From Acidobacteriota bacterium (GTDB taxonomy: Bacteria > Acidobacteriota > Terriglobia > Bryobacterales > Bryobacteraceae): 57,191 bases of DNA. The stretch is from positions 1-57,191 of the forward strand of contig JACTMJ010000023.1 in the NCBI GenBank assembly GCA_014584705.1, read 5' to 3'. The notes under the pieces are model-generated. The model was given only the letters and a program-made list of their open reading frames with translations, had not been told where the DNA came from and did not search any database. The stretch's first letter is position 1; each line of letters begins with the position of its first letter. The position numbers and the translations under genes were made by a program. Shown here piece after piece: positions 1-8,277 of the stretch.

Positions 1-562
1 AGTGTATCAAGGTCAGGGGTTCCGGCCTTCCAAAGCGGGCAGGTGCGGATGGTCGCAGGTACGGCAAGTGTATCAAGGTCAGGGGTTCCGGCCTTCCAAA
101 GCGGGAAGTATGCTAGCACCTCACTCTGTTCAAGTGTATCAAGGTCAGGGGTTCCGGCCTTCCAAAGCCCACGTTCGCGCCGGATGTGGCCAGGTCCTAG
201 TGTATCAAGGTCAGGGGTTCCGGCCTTCCAAAGCGCGACATCGGCGAGACGGAGCGGTACGTCAGTGTATCAAGGTCAGGGGTTCCGGCCTTCCAAAGCC
301 ACTGCCTGAGCGTCGGGGGCCAGCCGTCGAGTGTATCAAGGTCAGGGGTTCCGGCCTTCCAAAGCCTGAATCGGCACCCACGCCACGGGCCTGGCAGTGT
401 ATCAAGGTCAGGGGTTCCGGCCTTCCAAAGCACGACCGCAGCGTGCTCACCCGCGCGATCCAGTGTATCAAGGTCAGGGGTTCCGGCCTTCCAAAGCACC
501 GCCTCCGCGATACACTGAATGAGGGTAGTGTATCAAGGTCAGGGGTTCCGGCCTTCCAAAGC
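1..562. CRISPR. CRISPR array, 9 repeats, truncated at left window edge
   Basis: Nine identical 36-bp repeats start at 1, 67, 133, 199, 264, 330, 396, 462 and 527. Each begins AGTGTATCAAGG and ends CCTTCCAAAGC. They are separated by eight unique spacers of 30,30,30,29,30,30,30,29 bp. The base before each A and after each GC varies, which fixes the unit at 36 bp. Inside the repeat, AAGGTC can pair with GGCCTT (one G-U) to make an imperfect hairpin. A 36/30 geometry is most common in type II and some type V systems, but no cas gene, tracrRNA anti-repeat or obvious AT-rich leader is visible to the right, so type and orientation are not settled. The first base of the window is the first base of a repeat, so the array may continue left. 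Spacers are as GC-rich as the host. Confidence 0.95.
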
Positions 563-678
563 TGCGCTCGCGGCAAGCGCGGGAGCATCCCCGATCAGGA
601 TTCGGTGTTCGGGAGTGGTTTCGATTCGGCACTCGGGTTGGCTTACCGGAGTGCCTGGGTGCTTGCGGTTTGACCGGG

Positions 679-768
679 AAGGGATTGGGCCTCCCCGGCG
701 GGAGGGGAGCGGGCTTCGCCCATTAGGACGGAGTCCGCGGAACGGATGACGGGGAGGTCCAATCCCTT
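679..768. repeat. Large imperfect palindrome with nested hairpins
   Basis: An 18-base arm at 679-696 (AAGGGATTGGGCCTCCCC) is complementary to 751-768 (GGGGAGGTCCAATCCCTT) with a single G-U/mismatch position. The 54 bases between them hold further hairpins: GGGC-TTC-GCCC at 711-721 and GGAC-GGA-GTCC at 726-736. As RNA this would fold into a multi-branched structure of about 90 nt; as DNA it resembles a REPIN or small non-autonomous palindromic element. The transposase remnant 200 bp downstream fits the second reading. I do not recognise it as a known RNA family. Confidence 0.6.
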
Positions 769-897
769 ATTCGGTGCGCACGGGCGTTTCTCTTGGGAGA
801 TCGGGACGGATTGGGCGGGGGCGAGGATTTGCTGGTGCCATGGGTTGGCGTGGCATCGCTGACACGGTGCGGGCGGAGTTTTGGGGCGCGGAAGGGT

Positions 898-948
898 CCA
901 GGCGTGCAAAACGCCTGGCTATTGGGGGCTGCCTGTCGCTGACGCGAC
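898..948. repeat. Two short REP-like hairpins
   Basis: CCAGGCG at 898-904 and CGCCTGG at 912-918 form a perfect 7-bp stem with a 7-base loop. GTCGC at 935-939 and GCGAC at 944-948 form a 5-bp stem with a 4-base loop. They lie directly before the surviving transposase-like coding fragment, where REP palindromes are usually found around RAYT genes. The assignment as REP elements is inference. Confidence 0.4.
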
Positions 949-961
949 GGTGGGCGGCGGC

Positions 962-1189
962 TTTGCGTGGCAGGGCGGGTATGCCGCGTATTCCGTTAGC
1001 CCTTCCCGGGCGGAGAGGGCGATCCGGTATGTGGAGTCCCAGCACGAGCACCACCGGGTGAAGAGTTTTGAAGAGGAGTAGCTGGAGTTTCTCAAAGAGG
1101 GCGGGATCGAATACGAGGAGCGCTTTGTATTCGAGCCGGGAGGATCTGCCCGGGGGCGAGGGGATTCGTCAGACGCTTCGCGCGGCTGA
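962..1189 (+). pseudogene. IS200/RAYT-like transposase, C-terminal remnant
   Basis: Read from 962 in the +2 frame, the translation contains FAWQGGYAAYSVS, then YVESQHEHHR and KSFEEE, an in-frame TAG at 1079-1081, and then LEFLKEGGIEYEERFVFE. This is the characteristic C-terminus of IS200-like/REP-associated tyrosine transposases (WQ-GYGAFSVS, YI-NQEEHHR, F-EE-LEFL-K-G-EYDERY). The TAG sits where the family usually has Tyr or Phe, so a single change could have created it. The N-terminal HUH catalytic part is not recognisable upstream, where hairpins lie instead, so the copy is dead. Frame continues to a TGA at 1187-1189. The adjacent CRISPR array and palindrome may mark a small mobile-element scar. 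Confidence 0.75.
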
Positions 1190-1271
1190 AGGGGCGGAGG
1201 CGGAGGGCCGGCCCGGCATGGAAGCGCGGGGCGCGGCGGGCTATCGCGCGCGGACGCCGGGCGGGTTTGGG

Positions 1272-1826
1272 CTACTTGCGGACGTAGAGGAAGATGGTGT
1301 GGCTGCGGCCTTCGCCGTCGTCCTCGATGGTTACGGTTTCCTGGGGGGTCCAGCCGGCGAACTCGAAATCGTGGCAGACGATGCGGGTGCCGGGTTTGAG
1401 CTGTTTTTCGAGGATGGGGCGCATGCGGTCGTTCGAGGTGGGGAGCAGGTAGACGGTGACGACGGTGGCGGGGGAATAGTCCTGGGCGAGCATGTCTCCG
1501 TGGATGATGGAGACTTTGCCTTCGAGCTTCTTGCGCTTGATGGCCATGCGGCTTTGGGTGACGAGGGGCATGTCGTACTCGACGCCCACGGCCTTGGCTC
1601 CGAACTTTTCGGCCGCCATGAGGACGATGCGGCCGTCGCCGCTGCCGAGGTCATAGACGGTGTCCGACGGTTTCACCTTGGCGAGCGCGAGCATTTTCTC
1701 CACCACGCTGAGCGGGGTGGGGAAATAGGGCGCCAGTTTGGGGGTGGGGCTTTCCTGCGCCACCAGCGCGTTGCCGGCCAGGCCGAGAGTGGCCGCCGCG
1801 AGAACGGTCCGTCTCAGAAAATGCAT
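1272..1826 (-). CDS. Secreted class I SAM-dependent methyltransferase
   Basis: A 184-residue protein. The ATG at 1824-1826 is chosen because a strong Shine-Dalgarno (GGGGAGGAG) lies just upstream and because it places a Sec-type signal peptide (LRRTVLAAATLGLAGNALVAQ) at the N-terminus. The mature part has methyltransferase motif I (VYDLGSGDGRIVLMAA), an acidic residue after the next strand (GVEYD) and HGDML further on, so it has a Rossmann SAM-binding fold. The substrate is unknown. The signal peptide is odd because SAM is cytosolic; the protein may be tethered, or the hydrophobic N-terminus may act as an anchor. Similar signal-bearing methyltransferases are annotated in acidobacteria. It is upstream of no obvious partner and is read away from the CRISPR region. 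Confidence 0.8.
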   Translation of the reverse strand: MHFLRRTVLAAATLGLAGNALVAQESPTPKLAPYFPTPLSVVEKMLALAKVKPSDTVYDLGSGDGRIVLMAAEKFGAKAVGVEYDMPLVTQSRMAIKRKKLEGKVSIIHGDMLAQDYSPATVVTVYLLPTSNDRMRPILEKQLKPGTRIVCHDFEFAGWTPQETVTIEDDGEGRSHTIFLYVRK

Positions 1827-1961
1827 TCCGGTCTCCTCCCCTGGTAATGATGGTCTCACGACTGCCGGTGCCGCGGCGGAGCGACGACGCCCGAAACACT
1901 CATAGGACGCGCCGGCCCGGCGGCGGTTACACCGGCGGTTCCCTGGGTTGGGCGATTCTGG

Positions 1962-3890
1962 CTAATAGGCGACGTGAATTCCGACGGGATTGCTTGCGTT
2001 GCCAGCGGCGACGATGCGGAGTTCCGCGAGCCCTTCATCCATCACGGCGGGGAGTTCCATTTCCACGAGGTAAATTCCGGCGTACCCAGGGGCAAGGGTC
2101 GCCTTGAGCACCGGGACGCGGAGGCCGTTGACGAAGGCTTCCACGGGGGCGATCACGGCGGGGGGATTCGCGAGGGGCGCGGCCATTCCGGCGGGCCAAT
2201 CCGGCGTGACGGCGCCGAGTCCGGAAAGGAGGACCTGGAAGCGGCTGCCGGGCGAGACGGGGTTGTTTTCGTCCATGAACAATCCGTTCTCCGGCTGGAG
2301 CACGAAGGGATTGCCATCGGGGTGGAGAAAGATCGCGGGCTGGGCGGGGCGCAGGGGAAGGGTGAGGGTCCGGGATGGGCTTCGGTCCCCTTCAAAGGAG
2401 AGCTCGACCTGATTGGAGACCAGGCCGTAGGGGAGCTGCACCTGGGCGTTGCCGGGGCGCTTGCCGAGGAGAGCGGCATCGACGCCGTTGGCGCGGAGGC
2501 GGAGGAAGGGCTCGCCATAGACGCTGAGCAACGCTCCGGGGGTGGCGGGCGCGCGCCCGAGGTCGGCTGCATTTCGCACGAGGGGACGGGCGGCGGCACC
2601 GGATGGGTTGACGCCGGATGGGCCGGCGATGGGCGCGTCCGCGGAAAAGACGCCGCGGTTCTCGGCCAGGGCAAACAGGATGGTGCCGGAAGGATCCATG
2701 CGCAGATCCACGGCGCGGGCGGGGAGGCCTTCCAAGCGGAAGGGGACGCCGGAGGCGGGCGGGCTCATGGAGCGGAAATCCACCGTGAAGCGGTAAGCCG
2801 TGACGCCATCCAGGAGGAACAAAACGCCCTGGTCAAAGGCGGGCGCGACGGCATCCCAGGAGCGGGCGGGGAGGCCCTGGGGAGTCCAGTCGTCCCAAAA
2901 GGTGCCGGCGTTGAGCGTGCGGAGCAGGAGGGTCTGGCCGGAATCGGACTCCGCCACGGCGAGGGCCATGCGTTCGTCGGCGGGGTTCACGTACACGGCC
3001 CGGATGGCCTTGAGACCGGTCTGGGAATACTCTCGCCAAGTGAGGCCCTCGTCGGCGGAGGAGAGCAGAGCGCCGTCGTCGCGACCGACGTAGATTTGCG
3101 AGCCGGTAAAGTCCCACGCGGAGGCGCGATTCCCGAGCTTCTGAACCGCCGCCGGAATGCGCCCCCGAAGGGAGGGGGAAGCGGCATCGAGCAACTTCCA
3201 GCCATAGACGGAGCCCGGCACCCATTCGAGGGTGCGGCCGTCGCGCAACTGCACTTCGAGGCCCCTGGTACCTTCCGGGAATCCGAGAATCTTCGTGGCG
3301 GAAAAGCTGGGAAGGCCATCGCCCGCATGGAACCAGGTGAGCCCGCCATCGCGGCTGCGCCAGAGGCCGAGATCGCTGGCGACGAGCAGGTCTTCGGTGT
3401 CGAGAGGATTGAGCGCGAGGTCGGCAAGGGTTTCGCCGAGGATGGAGAGGTTGCGGTAGCGGGTGAGCCCGGTCCAATGGACGCCGCCGTCGCCGGAGCG
3501 GTAAATCTGGTCTCCCAGGGCATAGGCCACGTGGGGGGAGAGGGGATGGACGAGGGTGAGCCGGGCGTCCGGCCTCGGCTTGGGGACGCCGCGGGAGCGG
3601 GGGCGTTCGGGCGCGATGGCGTTGGCGAGCAGGGACCAGCCGGAGGATTCCGACCAGCGATAAATGTCGCCGCCGGGCAACTGCGCCACGGGGGCAGCAC
3701 CATCAAACCAGACGCGCGCGACGGGTCCCGAGGCTTCGCCCGCCACTCCGGCCACGATGGTGGTATTCGCGAACGGAATCCACCCGGCCTGGCTATCGCG
3801 CACCGGGAGGGCGTTCTGCGCGAAGACGCAGCAAGGCACCACCGCCAGAAGCAGGAGGAGGACTCGAAACTGGAACGGAGAGGTCAACAC
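1962..3890 (-). CDS. Secreted BNR-repeat protein with TIGR03437 C-terminal domain
   Basis: A 642-residue extracytoplasmic protein. The GTG at 3888-3890 (or TTG one codon later) is preferred because it starts a signal peptide (LLLLLAVVPCCVFAQ); the frame stays open upstream but that part is Arg/Pro-rich and unlike a protein N-terminus. The middle carries BNR/Asp-box turns, S-x-D-x-G-x-x-W, such as SGDGGVHW, SRDGGLTW and SADEGLTW, which form a sialidase-like beta-propeller seen in photosystem-stability-factor-like proteins. The last ~210 residues match the TIGR03437 domain (VRNAADL, PGALLSVYG, QVQLPYGL, VLLSGLGAVTPDWP), a hallmark of Solibacter relatives. No catalytic function can be assigned. 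It follows tyrS on the same strand after a 179-bp gap. Confidence 0.85.
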   Translation of the reverse strand: MLTSPFQFRVLLLLLAVVPCCVFAQNALPVRDSQAGWIPFANTTIVAGVAGEASGPVARVWFDGAAPVAQLPGGDIYRWSESSGWSLLANAIAPERPRSRGVPKPRPDARLTLVHPLSPHVAYALGDQIYRSGDGGVHWTGLTRYRNLSILGETLADLALNPLDTEDLLVASDLGLWRSRDGGLTWFHAGDGLPSFSATKILGFPEGTRGLEVQLRDGRTLEWVPGSVYGWKLLDAASPSLRGRIPAAVQKLGNRASAWDFTGSQIYVGRDDGALLSSADEGLTWREYSQTGLKAIRAVYVNPADERMALAVAESDSGQTLLLRTLNAGTFWDDWTPQGLPARSWDAVAPAFDQGVLFLLDGVTAYRFTVDFRSMSPPASGVPFRLEGLPARAVDLRMDPSGTILFALAENRGVFSADAPIAGPSGVNPSGAAARPLVRNAADLGRAPATPGALLSVYGEPFLRLRANGVDAALLGKRPGNAQVQLPYGLVSNQVELSFEGDRSPSRTLTLPLRPAQPAIFLHPDGNPFVLQPENGLFMDENNPVSPGSRFQVLLSGLGAVTPDWPAGMAAPLANPPAVIAPVEAFVNGLRVPVLKATLAPGYAGIYLVEMELPAVMDEGLAELRIVAAGNASNPVGIHVAY

Positions 3891-4069
3891 TCGCTCGCCA
3901 AAAGGGGGGCCATATGCGATCGACAGCCCACGTAAGCATTCTAAATCTATTCGTGAGAGGAAGTTGCGGAAACAAGCGTGAACCGGCCGGAGACCGCGCG
4001 CGATACGCGACGGCGAGCCGGCGAGGAACGCGGCGGGGGCGGCGAATGACGACTCCGGTTTCCGACGCC

Positions 4070-5293
4070 TTAGAGCCGGATGCGGCACCACCGCTTTCCC
4101 GATTGTACGAGCAGTTCCGGGGAATTGGGCGTGAACTTGAGATCCGTTACTTTCTGGCCGTTGATTTCGACGGCATTGGCCTTCAGGCGGCGCACGGCTT
4201 CACTGACGGAGGGGGCGAGGCCGGTTTTCGCGAGCAGTTTGTCGACGCGGATATGACCATCGGCCAGCACGCCCTCCGGCACGTCGATGGTCAAAAGGTC
4301 CGAGGGGGCCTGGCCCTGGCGGACCACGCGGTTGAACTCGCCGGCGGCCGCTTCGGCCTCCGCGGGGCTATGGAAATCGGCGATGATGCGGCGGGCGAGG
4401 GCGATTTTCGATTCCATGGGGTGCGCTTCCCCGGCCTCCACGCCGCGGCGCAGGGTGGCGATCTCGGAGACCGAGAGATCGGTGAGCATCTCGTAGTAGC
4501 GCCACATGAGTTCGTCGCTGATCGACATCAGCTTCTTGAACATTTCCGCCGGAGCTTCCGTGATGCCGACATAATTCCCCAGGGATTTCGACATCTTCTG
4601 GACGCCGTCAAGCCCTTCGAGCAGCGGCGTGGTGGCGACGATCTGGGACGGCTGCCCGTAATCTCTCTGGAGTTCGCGGCCGACGAGAAGGTTGAACTTC
4701 TGATCCGTGCCGCCGAGTTCGACATCGGCCCGCAGGGCCACGGAGTCATAGCCCTGGGAGATGGGGTAGAGGAACTCGTGCAGCGAGATGGGGCTGCCCT
4801 CGCGGTAGCGCTTGGTGAAGTCGTCGCGCTCAAGGAGGCGGGCCACGGTGTAGTGGGAGCAAAGGCGCACCATCTGTTCAAAGCCGAGCGGTTCCAGCCA
4901 TTCGCTGTTGAAGCGAATTTCCGTTTTCGCGGGGTCGAGCAGCTTGAAGATCTGCTGGCGGTAGGTTTCGGCATTGGCGGCAATTTGCTCGCGGGTCATG
5001 GGCGGGCGGGTGAGGTTGCGGCCGGTGGGGTCTCCGATGAGCCCGGTCATGTCGCCGATGAGGAAGATAGCAGTATGCCCCAAGTCCTGGAAATGCTTCA
5101 TCTTGCGGATGAGCACGGTGTGGCCGAGGTGGAGATCCGGCGCGGTGGGGTCAAACCCGGCCTTCACGCGCAGGGGGCGGCCTTCTTTGGCCGCTTCGAT
5201 TAAACGGCTTCGCAAGTCTTCGACGCGGATGATCTCCGAGAAACCCTTGGAGAGGTACGCGATCTGTTCGTCCATTGTCAGCGAGTGCACCAT
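4070..5293 (-). CDS. tyrS: Tyrosyl-tRNA synthetase
   Basis: A 407-residue class I aminoacyl-tRNA synthetase that charges tRNA-Tyr with tyrosine. The HIGH motif is HLGH at residues 55-58 and KMSKS is at 233-237, both intact. [13 protein letters not shown] and [11 protein letters not shown]-type segments place it in the bacterial TyrRS family of the shorter KMSKS type (TyrZ-like). The C-terminal ~60 residues form an S4 RNA-binding domain ([21 protein letters not shown]). The first ATG (5291-5293) is used; a second ATG six codons inside (5273-5275) is nearly as likely, and neither has a clear Shine-Dalgarno. The cysteine-rich membrane protein gene lies 80 bp upstream in the same direction. Confidence 0.97.
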   Translation of the reverse strand: MVHSLTMDEQIAYLSKGFSEIIRVEDLRSRLIEAAKEGRPLRVKAGFDPTAPDLHLGHTVLIRKMKHFQDLGHTAIFLIGDMTGLIGDPTGRNLTRPPMTREQIAANAETYRQQIFKLLDPAKTEIRFNSEWLEPLGFEQMVRLCSHYTVARLLERDDFTKRYREGSPISLHEFLYPISQGYDSVALRADVELGGTDQKFNLLVGRELQRDYGQPSQIVATTPLLEGLDGVQKMSKSLGNYVGITEAPAEMFKKLMSISDELMWRYYEMLTDLSVSEIATLRRGVEAGEAHPMESKIALARRIIADFHSPAEAEAAAGEFNRVVRQGQAPSDLLTIDVPEGVLADGHIRVDKLLAKTGLAPSVSEAVRRLKANAVEINGQKVTDLKFTPNSPELLVQSGKRWCRIRL

Positions 5294-5373
5294 TCTATTT
5301 TGGCATCGAATCCGGGATGGCTTCCGGAACGACGCGGGGAATCGAGCGCGGCGGCTCGCCGAGGGTGGCGCGA

Positions 5374-5937
5374 TTAGAGCAGGCCGGGCCGCTCCAACTG
5401 CTCCGGCGGATAGAGGAAGGGCTCTTTATTGAGATCCGGACTGCCAGGCATCAGGCAGCGGTACTGGGCATAGGTGTTTGCGTTGAGCACATACTGGCCG
5501 GTGCGGAGGTTGCACGCGATCGTCCAGCCGTTCCACTTGTGGGTGCAGACGGGGAGACACTCCTCGGGGCACTTTTCCGGCGGCGCGGGCTGGGGAAAGC
5601 CGGAGGTGCAGGGGTTCCACTTTCCAAACTTCAGCCAGCGAGAGAGCGGGACGTCCACGATCAAGGTCTGCCGGGTGCTGACGGTATAGAAGAGCCGCCC
5701 CGGGCAGCGCGTCTCATTGGCATGGATGCCGGGAAGATTCTGGCCGCCGGCGAGGATGGTGCGCCAATCGCCGGATCCGCAGAGCGCGCTCAAGACTTCG
5801 GGATTCTGCTGGCGGGCAAGGACGGGACCAACGGAAACGAGCGCTGCATCGATGGCGAGCCAGCGGCGGCGATAGCGAAAGGAGGTCCAACCCAGTACGG
5901 CCGCCAGTCCGGCGAGAAGAATGATGAGCGATGGCAT
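5374..5937 (-). CDS. Membrane-anchored Cys-rich hypothetical protein
   Basis: A 187-residue protein I do not recognise. The ATG at 5935-5937 puts a single hydrophobic segment ([18 protein letters not shown]) at the N-terminus, followed by RYRRRW, so it is probably membrane-anchored. The C-terminal half is rich in Cys ([41 protein letters not shown]), about seven or eight cysteines, which suggests disulfides or metal binding outside the membrane. It sits between the GT2 glycosyltransferase and tyrS, all on the minus strand, 180 bp after the former and 80 bp before the latter. No role can be inferred from this context. Confidence 0.6.
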   Translation of the reverse strand: MPSLIILLAGLAAVLGWTSFRYRRRWLAIDAALVSVGPVLARQQNPEVLSALCGSGDWRTILAGGQNLPGIHANETRCPGRLFYTVSTRQTLIVDVPLSRWLKFGKWNPCTSGFPQPAPPEKCPEECLPVCTHKWNGWTIACNLRTGQYVLNANTYAQYRCLMPGSPDLNKEPFLYPPEQLERPGLL

Positions 5938-6117
5938 GGTTGCTGTTCGCCTGTGGGAGCGACCATCGTATTCTCTCAGATTCTCAAGGGGGTGGAACCG
6001 GACTGAGAGTAATTTTCGGAGAGGGGCCGGGAAGGGGCACGCCCGACGGAGACGACGGGGCGCCGGGTCGCGCGGCATGGGCTGAGCGGATGCGAGCGCG
6101 AATCCGGCGGGGAAACG

Positions 6118-7743
6118 CTAATCGGCGCGGACGGTTTTCATTGGCACACCGCGAGCGGCAACGGCCGCCCGCCACTGGCCGCGGTATTCCTCAAACAAGG
6201 TAGCGAAGCCCGCCCAGAAATAGCCCCCGACGAAGAGGCTCAAGAACGGCAGACAGAGCACCTGCATGGCGTCGACGGCCCAGACCATCATTCCCGCGAA
6301 GTAGCTGCCCGCGGCAATCTCGATCCAGGGGAGCCAGCCGCTGGGGCGGGTGTACTTCTTGCTCTTTTCGGCTACCTTCTTTCGGCCCTGGATGGCGTAC
6401 TTCGCCGTCCGGACGAAACTGGAACTGACGCCGAGCAGGGCCTCAATCACCGCCTTGGTGTTGATGAAGGTGAGCGCCACGCCCACGGCCATCAGCGCCG
6501 GCATAAAGAGCAGGGAGCGCTTCCAGTTGTCCGGGTGCAGTTCCTTTTGCGCACAACAGTAAAACGCGATGAGCGACGCGAAACACGCCGTCATCACGGG
6601 AACGTCGAGCAGCAGGAACTCGAGCCAGCCCATGTAAAAGCGGACGATCATCACGGGCAGCATCAGCGCGGAGACACCGATCATCATCGGGTACGAGATG
6701 TTCGGGATGAGGTGCAGCACCGCATGGATCTTGGCGTGCCGGGGCGCATCGGAGCGCAAGAGGGCCGGCAGCAGCTTCTTCGAAACCTGGGTGAGGCCCT
6801 TGGCCCAGCGGAATTGCTGGGTCTGGAAGCTGTACATTTCCACCGGGAGTTCGGAGGGGCAAACCACATCGGGCAGGTAGACGAAGCGCCAGCCTTTCAA
6901 CTGGGCGCGGTAGCTGAGATCGGAATCTTCGGTGAGGGTATCGTGCTGCCAGCCTCCGGCGTCGCGAATCATTGACTTGCGGAGGATGCCGGCCGTGCCG
7001 TTAAAGTTGAAGAAGGCGCCCGTCGCATAGCGCGATCCATGCTCGAGGACAAAATGCGCGTCGAGGAGCAGGGCCTGGACTTCGGTAAGCAGGTTGAAAT
7101 CGCGGTTGGTATAGCCCCAGCGTGTTTGCACGACCCCCACTTTGGGATCAGTGAAATAGTGGATGGTGCGGCGAAGGAAATCGGCGGGGGGGAGGAAATC
7201 CGCATCGAATACGGCGACAAACTCGCCGGTTGCGGTATTCAGGCCCTCTTCGAGCGCGCCCGCCTTATAGCCCTGCCGGTTCGTGCGGTGATGCAGTTCA
7301 ATAGGCAGGCCGAGAGCCTGGTAGCGGGCGACCACCTGGGCGCAAGCGGCGGTCGTGTCGTCGGTGGAATCGTCGAGTACCTGAATTTGCAGGAGGTCGC
7401 GCGGGTAATCCATCTTGCTCACTGCCTCGATGAGCTGTTCCACGACGTTCTGTTCGTTATATAGCGGAAGCTGGATGGTGACACGGGGAAGTTCCGTGAA
7501 ATACCCGGCGGGCGGCAGGTTCAGCTTCTTCTTGTTCCGGTAATACCGCCAGAGGATCTCAAAGCGGTGAAGCCCGAAGACGGACAGAATCGCCAGCAGG
7601 ACAAAATACGGAACCATCAGGGAATAGTCGAAGAGCGCCGGCTGATGAATTCCCGCGAAGGTATCATCAAAAAGCTGCGTTATCACCTGATCCACGGTGG
7701 ACCGGGACGCAAAAAAGAACAAGGGGAGGGATGTCAAAAACAT
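6118..7743 (-). CDS. Processive family 2 glycosyltransferase, cellulose-synthase-like
   Basis: A 541-residue inner-membrane enzyme with cytosolic GT-A catalytic domain between transmembrane segments. The full set of processive GT2 motifs is present: DDSTD (about residues 124-128), DAD in AVFDADFLPP, TED in LTEDSDLS, and QQFRW, the Q(Q/R)xRW motif. One or two membrane segments precede the catalytic domain (near YFVLLAILSVFGL) and about four follow it. It resembles glucomannan/cellulose-synthase-like enzymes (CESA_CaSu_A2 type), so it probably transfers a sugar from a nucleotide donor to a growing polysaccharide or lipid. The ATG at 7741-7743 is preferred to an upstream TTG at 7777-7779, since no Shine-Dalgarno supports the TTG. 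There is no neighbouring BcsB/C gene. Confidence 0.9.
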   Translation of the reverse strand: MFLTSLPLFFFASRSTVDQVITQLFDDTFAGIHQPALFDYSLMVPYFVLLAILSVFGLHRFEILWRYYRNKKKLNLPPAGYFTELPRVTIQLPLYNEQNVVEQLIEAVSKMDYPRDLLQIQVLDDSTDDTTAACAQVVARYQALGLPIELHHRTNRQGYKAGALEEGLNTATGEFVAVFDADFLPPADFLRRTIHYFTDPKVGVVQTRWGYTNRDFNLLTEVQALLLDAHFVLEHGSRYATGAFFNFNGTAGILRKSMIRDAGGWQHDTLTEDSDLSYRAQLKGWRFVYLPDVVCPSELPVEMYSFQTQQFRWAKGLTQVSKKLLPALLRSDAPRHAKIHAVLHLIPNISYPMMIGVSALMLPVMIVRFYMGWLEFLLLDVPVMTACFASLIAFYCCAQKELHPDNWKRSLLFMPALMAVGVALTFINTKAVIEALLGVSSSFVRTAKYAIQGRKKVAEKSKKYTRPSGWLPWIEIAAGSYFAGMMVWAVDAMQVLCLPFLSLFVGGYFWAGFATLFEEYRGQWRAAVAARGVPMKTVRAD

Positions 7744-8277
7744 GGCGCTAAGGTTCACCGGGACGGCAGAAACATTCAACGGTAGCCGCCGGCGGGACGA
7801 CGAGCGCCATCGGGTGCTCCCGTTGGCGGCACTCGGCGTTCCTGCATGCGAGCCGAAGTTCCTGTATACAACCTGGAGCGGTTTCGGGAACTCTTCGTTT
7901 CCGCTTGATCCACGCGATCAACTTGTAAGCAATTGCTCCTGCTTTCCATATTGTACCTGTTAATGTCTTTTTTGCTCCCGAGATTTTCTGAATCGGCTCA
8001 TTCAAGAATCTTTGCTATCAACGCGCTATTCCGGGCGTCACGGGGAGGGGCCGGTGGGGGAGCGCGAGGGATGCCGAGACGGCAGTTCCCCGGCATTTCC
8101 GGCGCGGAGGCGGTACTCGCAGCTAAAGGCCAAGCCCGGCGAGAGCGCGTGAACGTGCGGCGGACGGACGGCTGACGCTTGGATCGGCCTGGTGCTGAGC
8201 GCGATTCGTGAATCAATGGCGGAGGCGGACGGGCGGGAACTTAGCGGGGGAATAACAATGACGCGGTAAGGAGAATC
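7744..8277. other. Intergenic stretch with AT-rich pocket
   Basis: No credible gene is seen in these 534 bases. The AT-rich pocket at about 7920-8020 contrasts with its GC-rich surroundings and lies about 200 bp upstream of the GT2 gene on the minus strand. It includes a TACAAT -10-like hexamer (plus strand 7950-7955), though no good -35 is found 16-18 bp away. This pocket is the likely promoter region of the glycosyltransferase. Confidence 0.35.

Larger units (their letters stand above)
563..961. other. Non-coding stretch right of the CRISPR array
   Basis: No credible gene is seen here; the reading frames are short and cross CRISPR repeats or palindromes. The stretch contains the large inverted repeat at 679-768 and the hairpins at 898-918 and 935-948, listed separately. 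It is not AT-rich, so it is not an obvious CRISPR leader. Confidence 0.6.

Noticed and set aside
2-749. Several frames made of repeated YQGQGFRPSK or VSRSGVPAFQS units
   Set aside because: These are translations of the CRISPR repeats, not a repeat protein.
2722-2742. GAGGCCTTCCAAGCGG, similar to the 3' end of the CRISPR repeat
   Set aside because: It lies within coding sequence of the BNR gene and matches only about a dozen bases; chance in GC-rich DNA.
1974-3935. 653-codon open frame on the plus strand opposite the BNR-repeat gene
   Set aside because: It is an antisense shadow of a GC-rich gene; its Gly/Glu/Ala-rich translation has no motif or ribosome site.
7748-8216. Short frames between the GT2 gene and the zinc-ribbon gene
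   Set aside because: No ribosome sites, low-complexity translations and no resemblance to known proteins.
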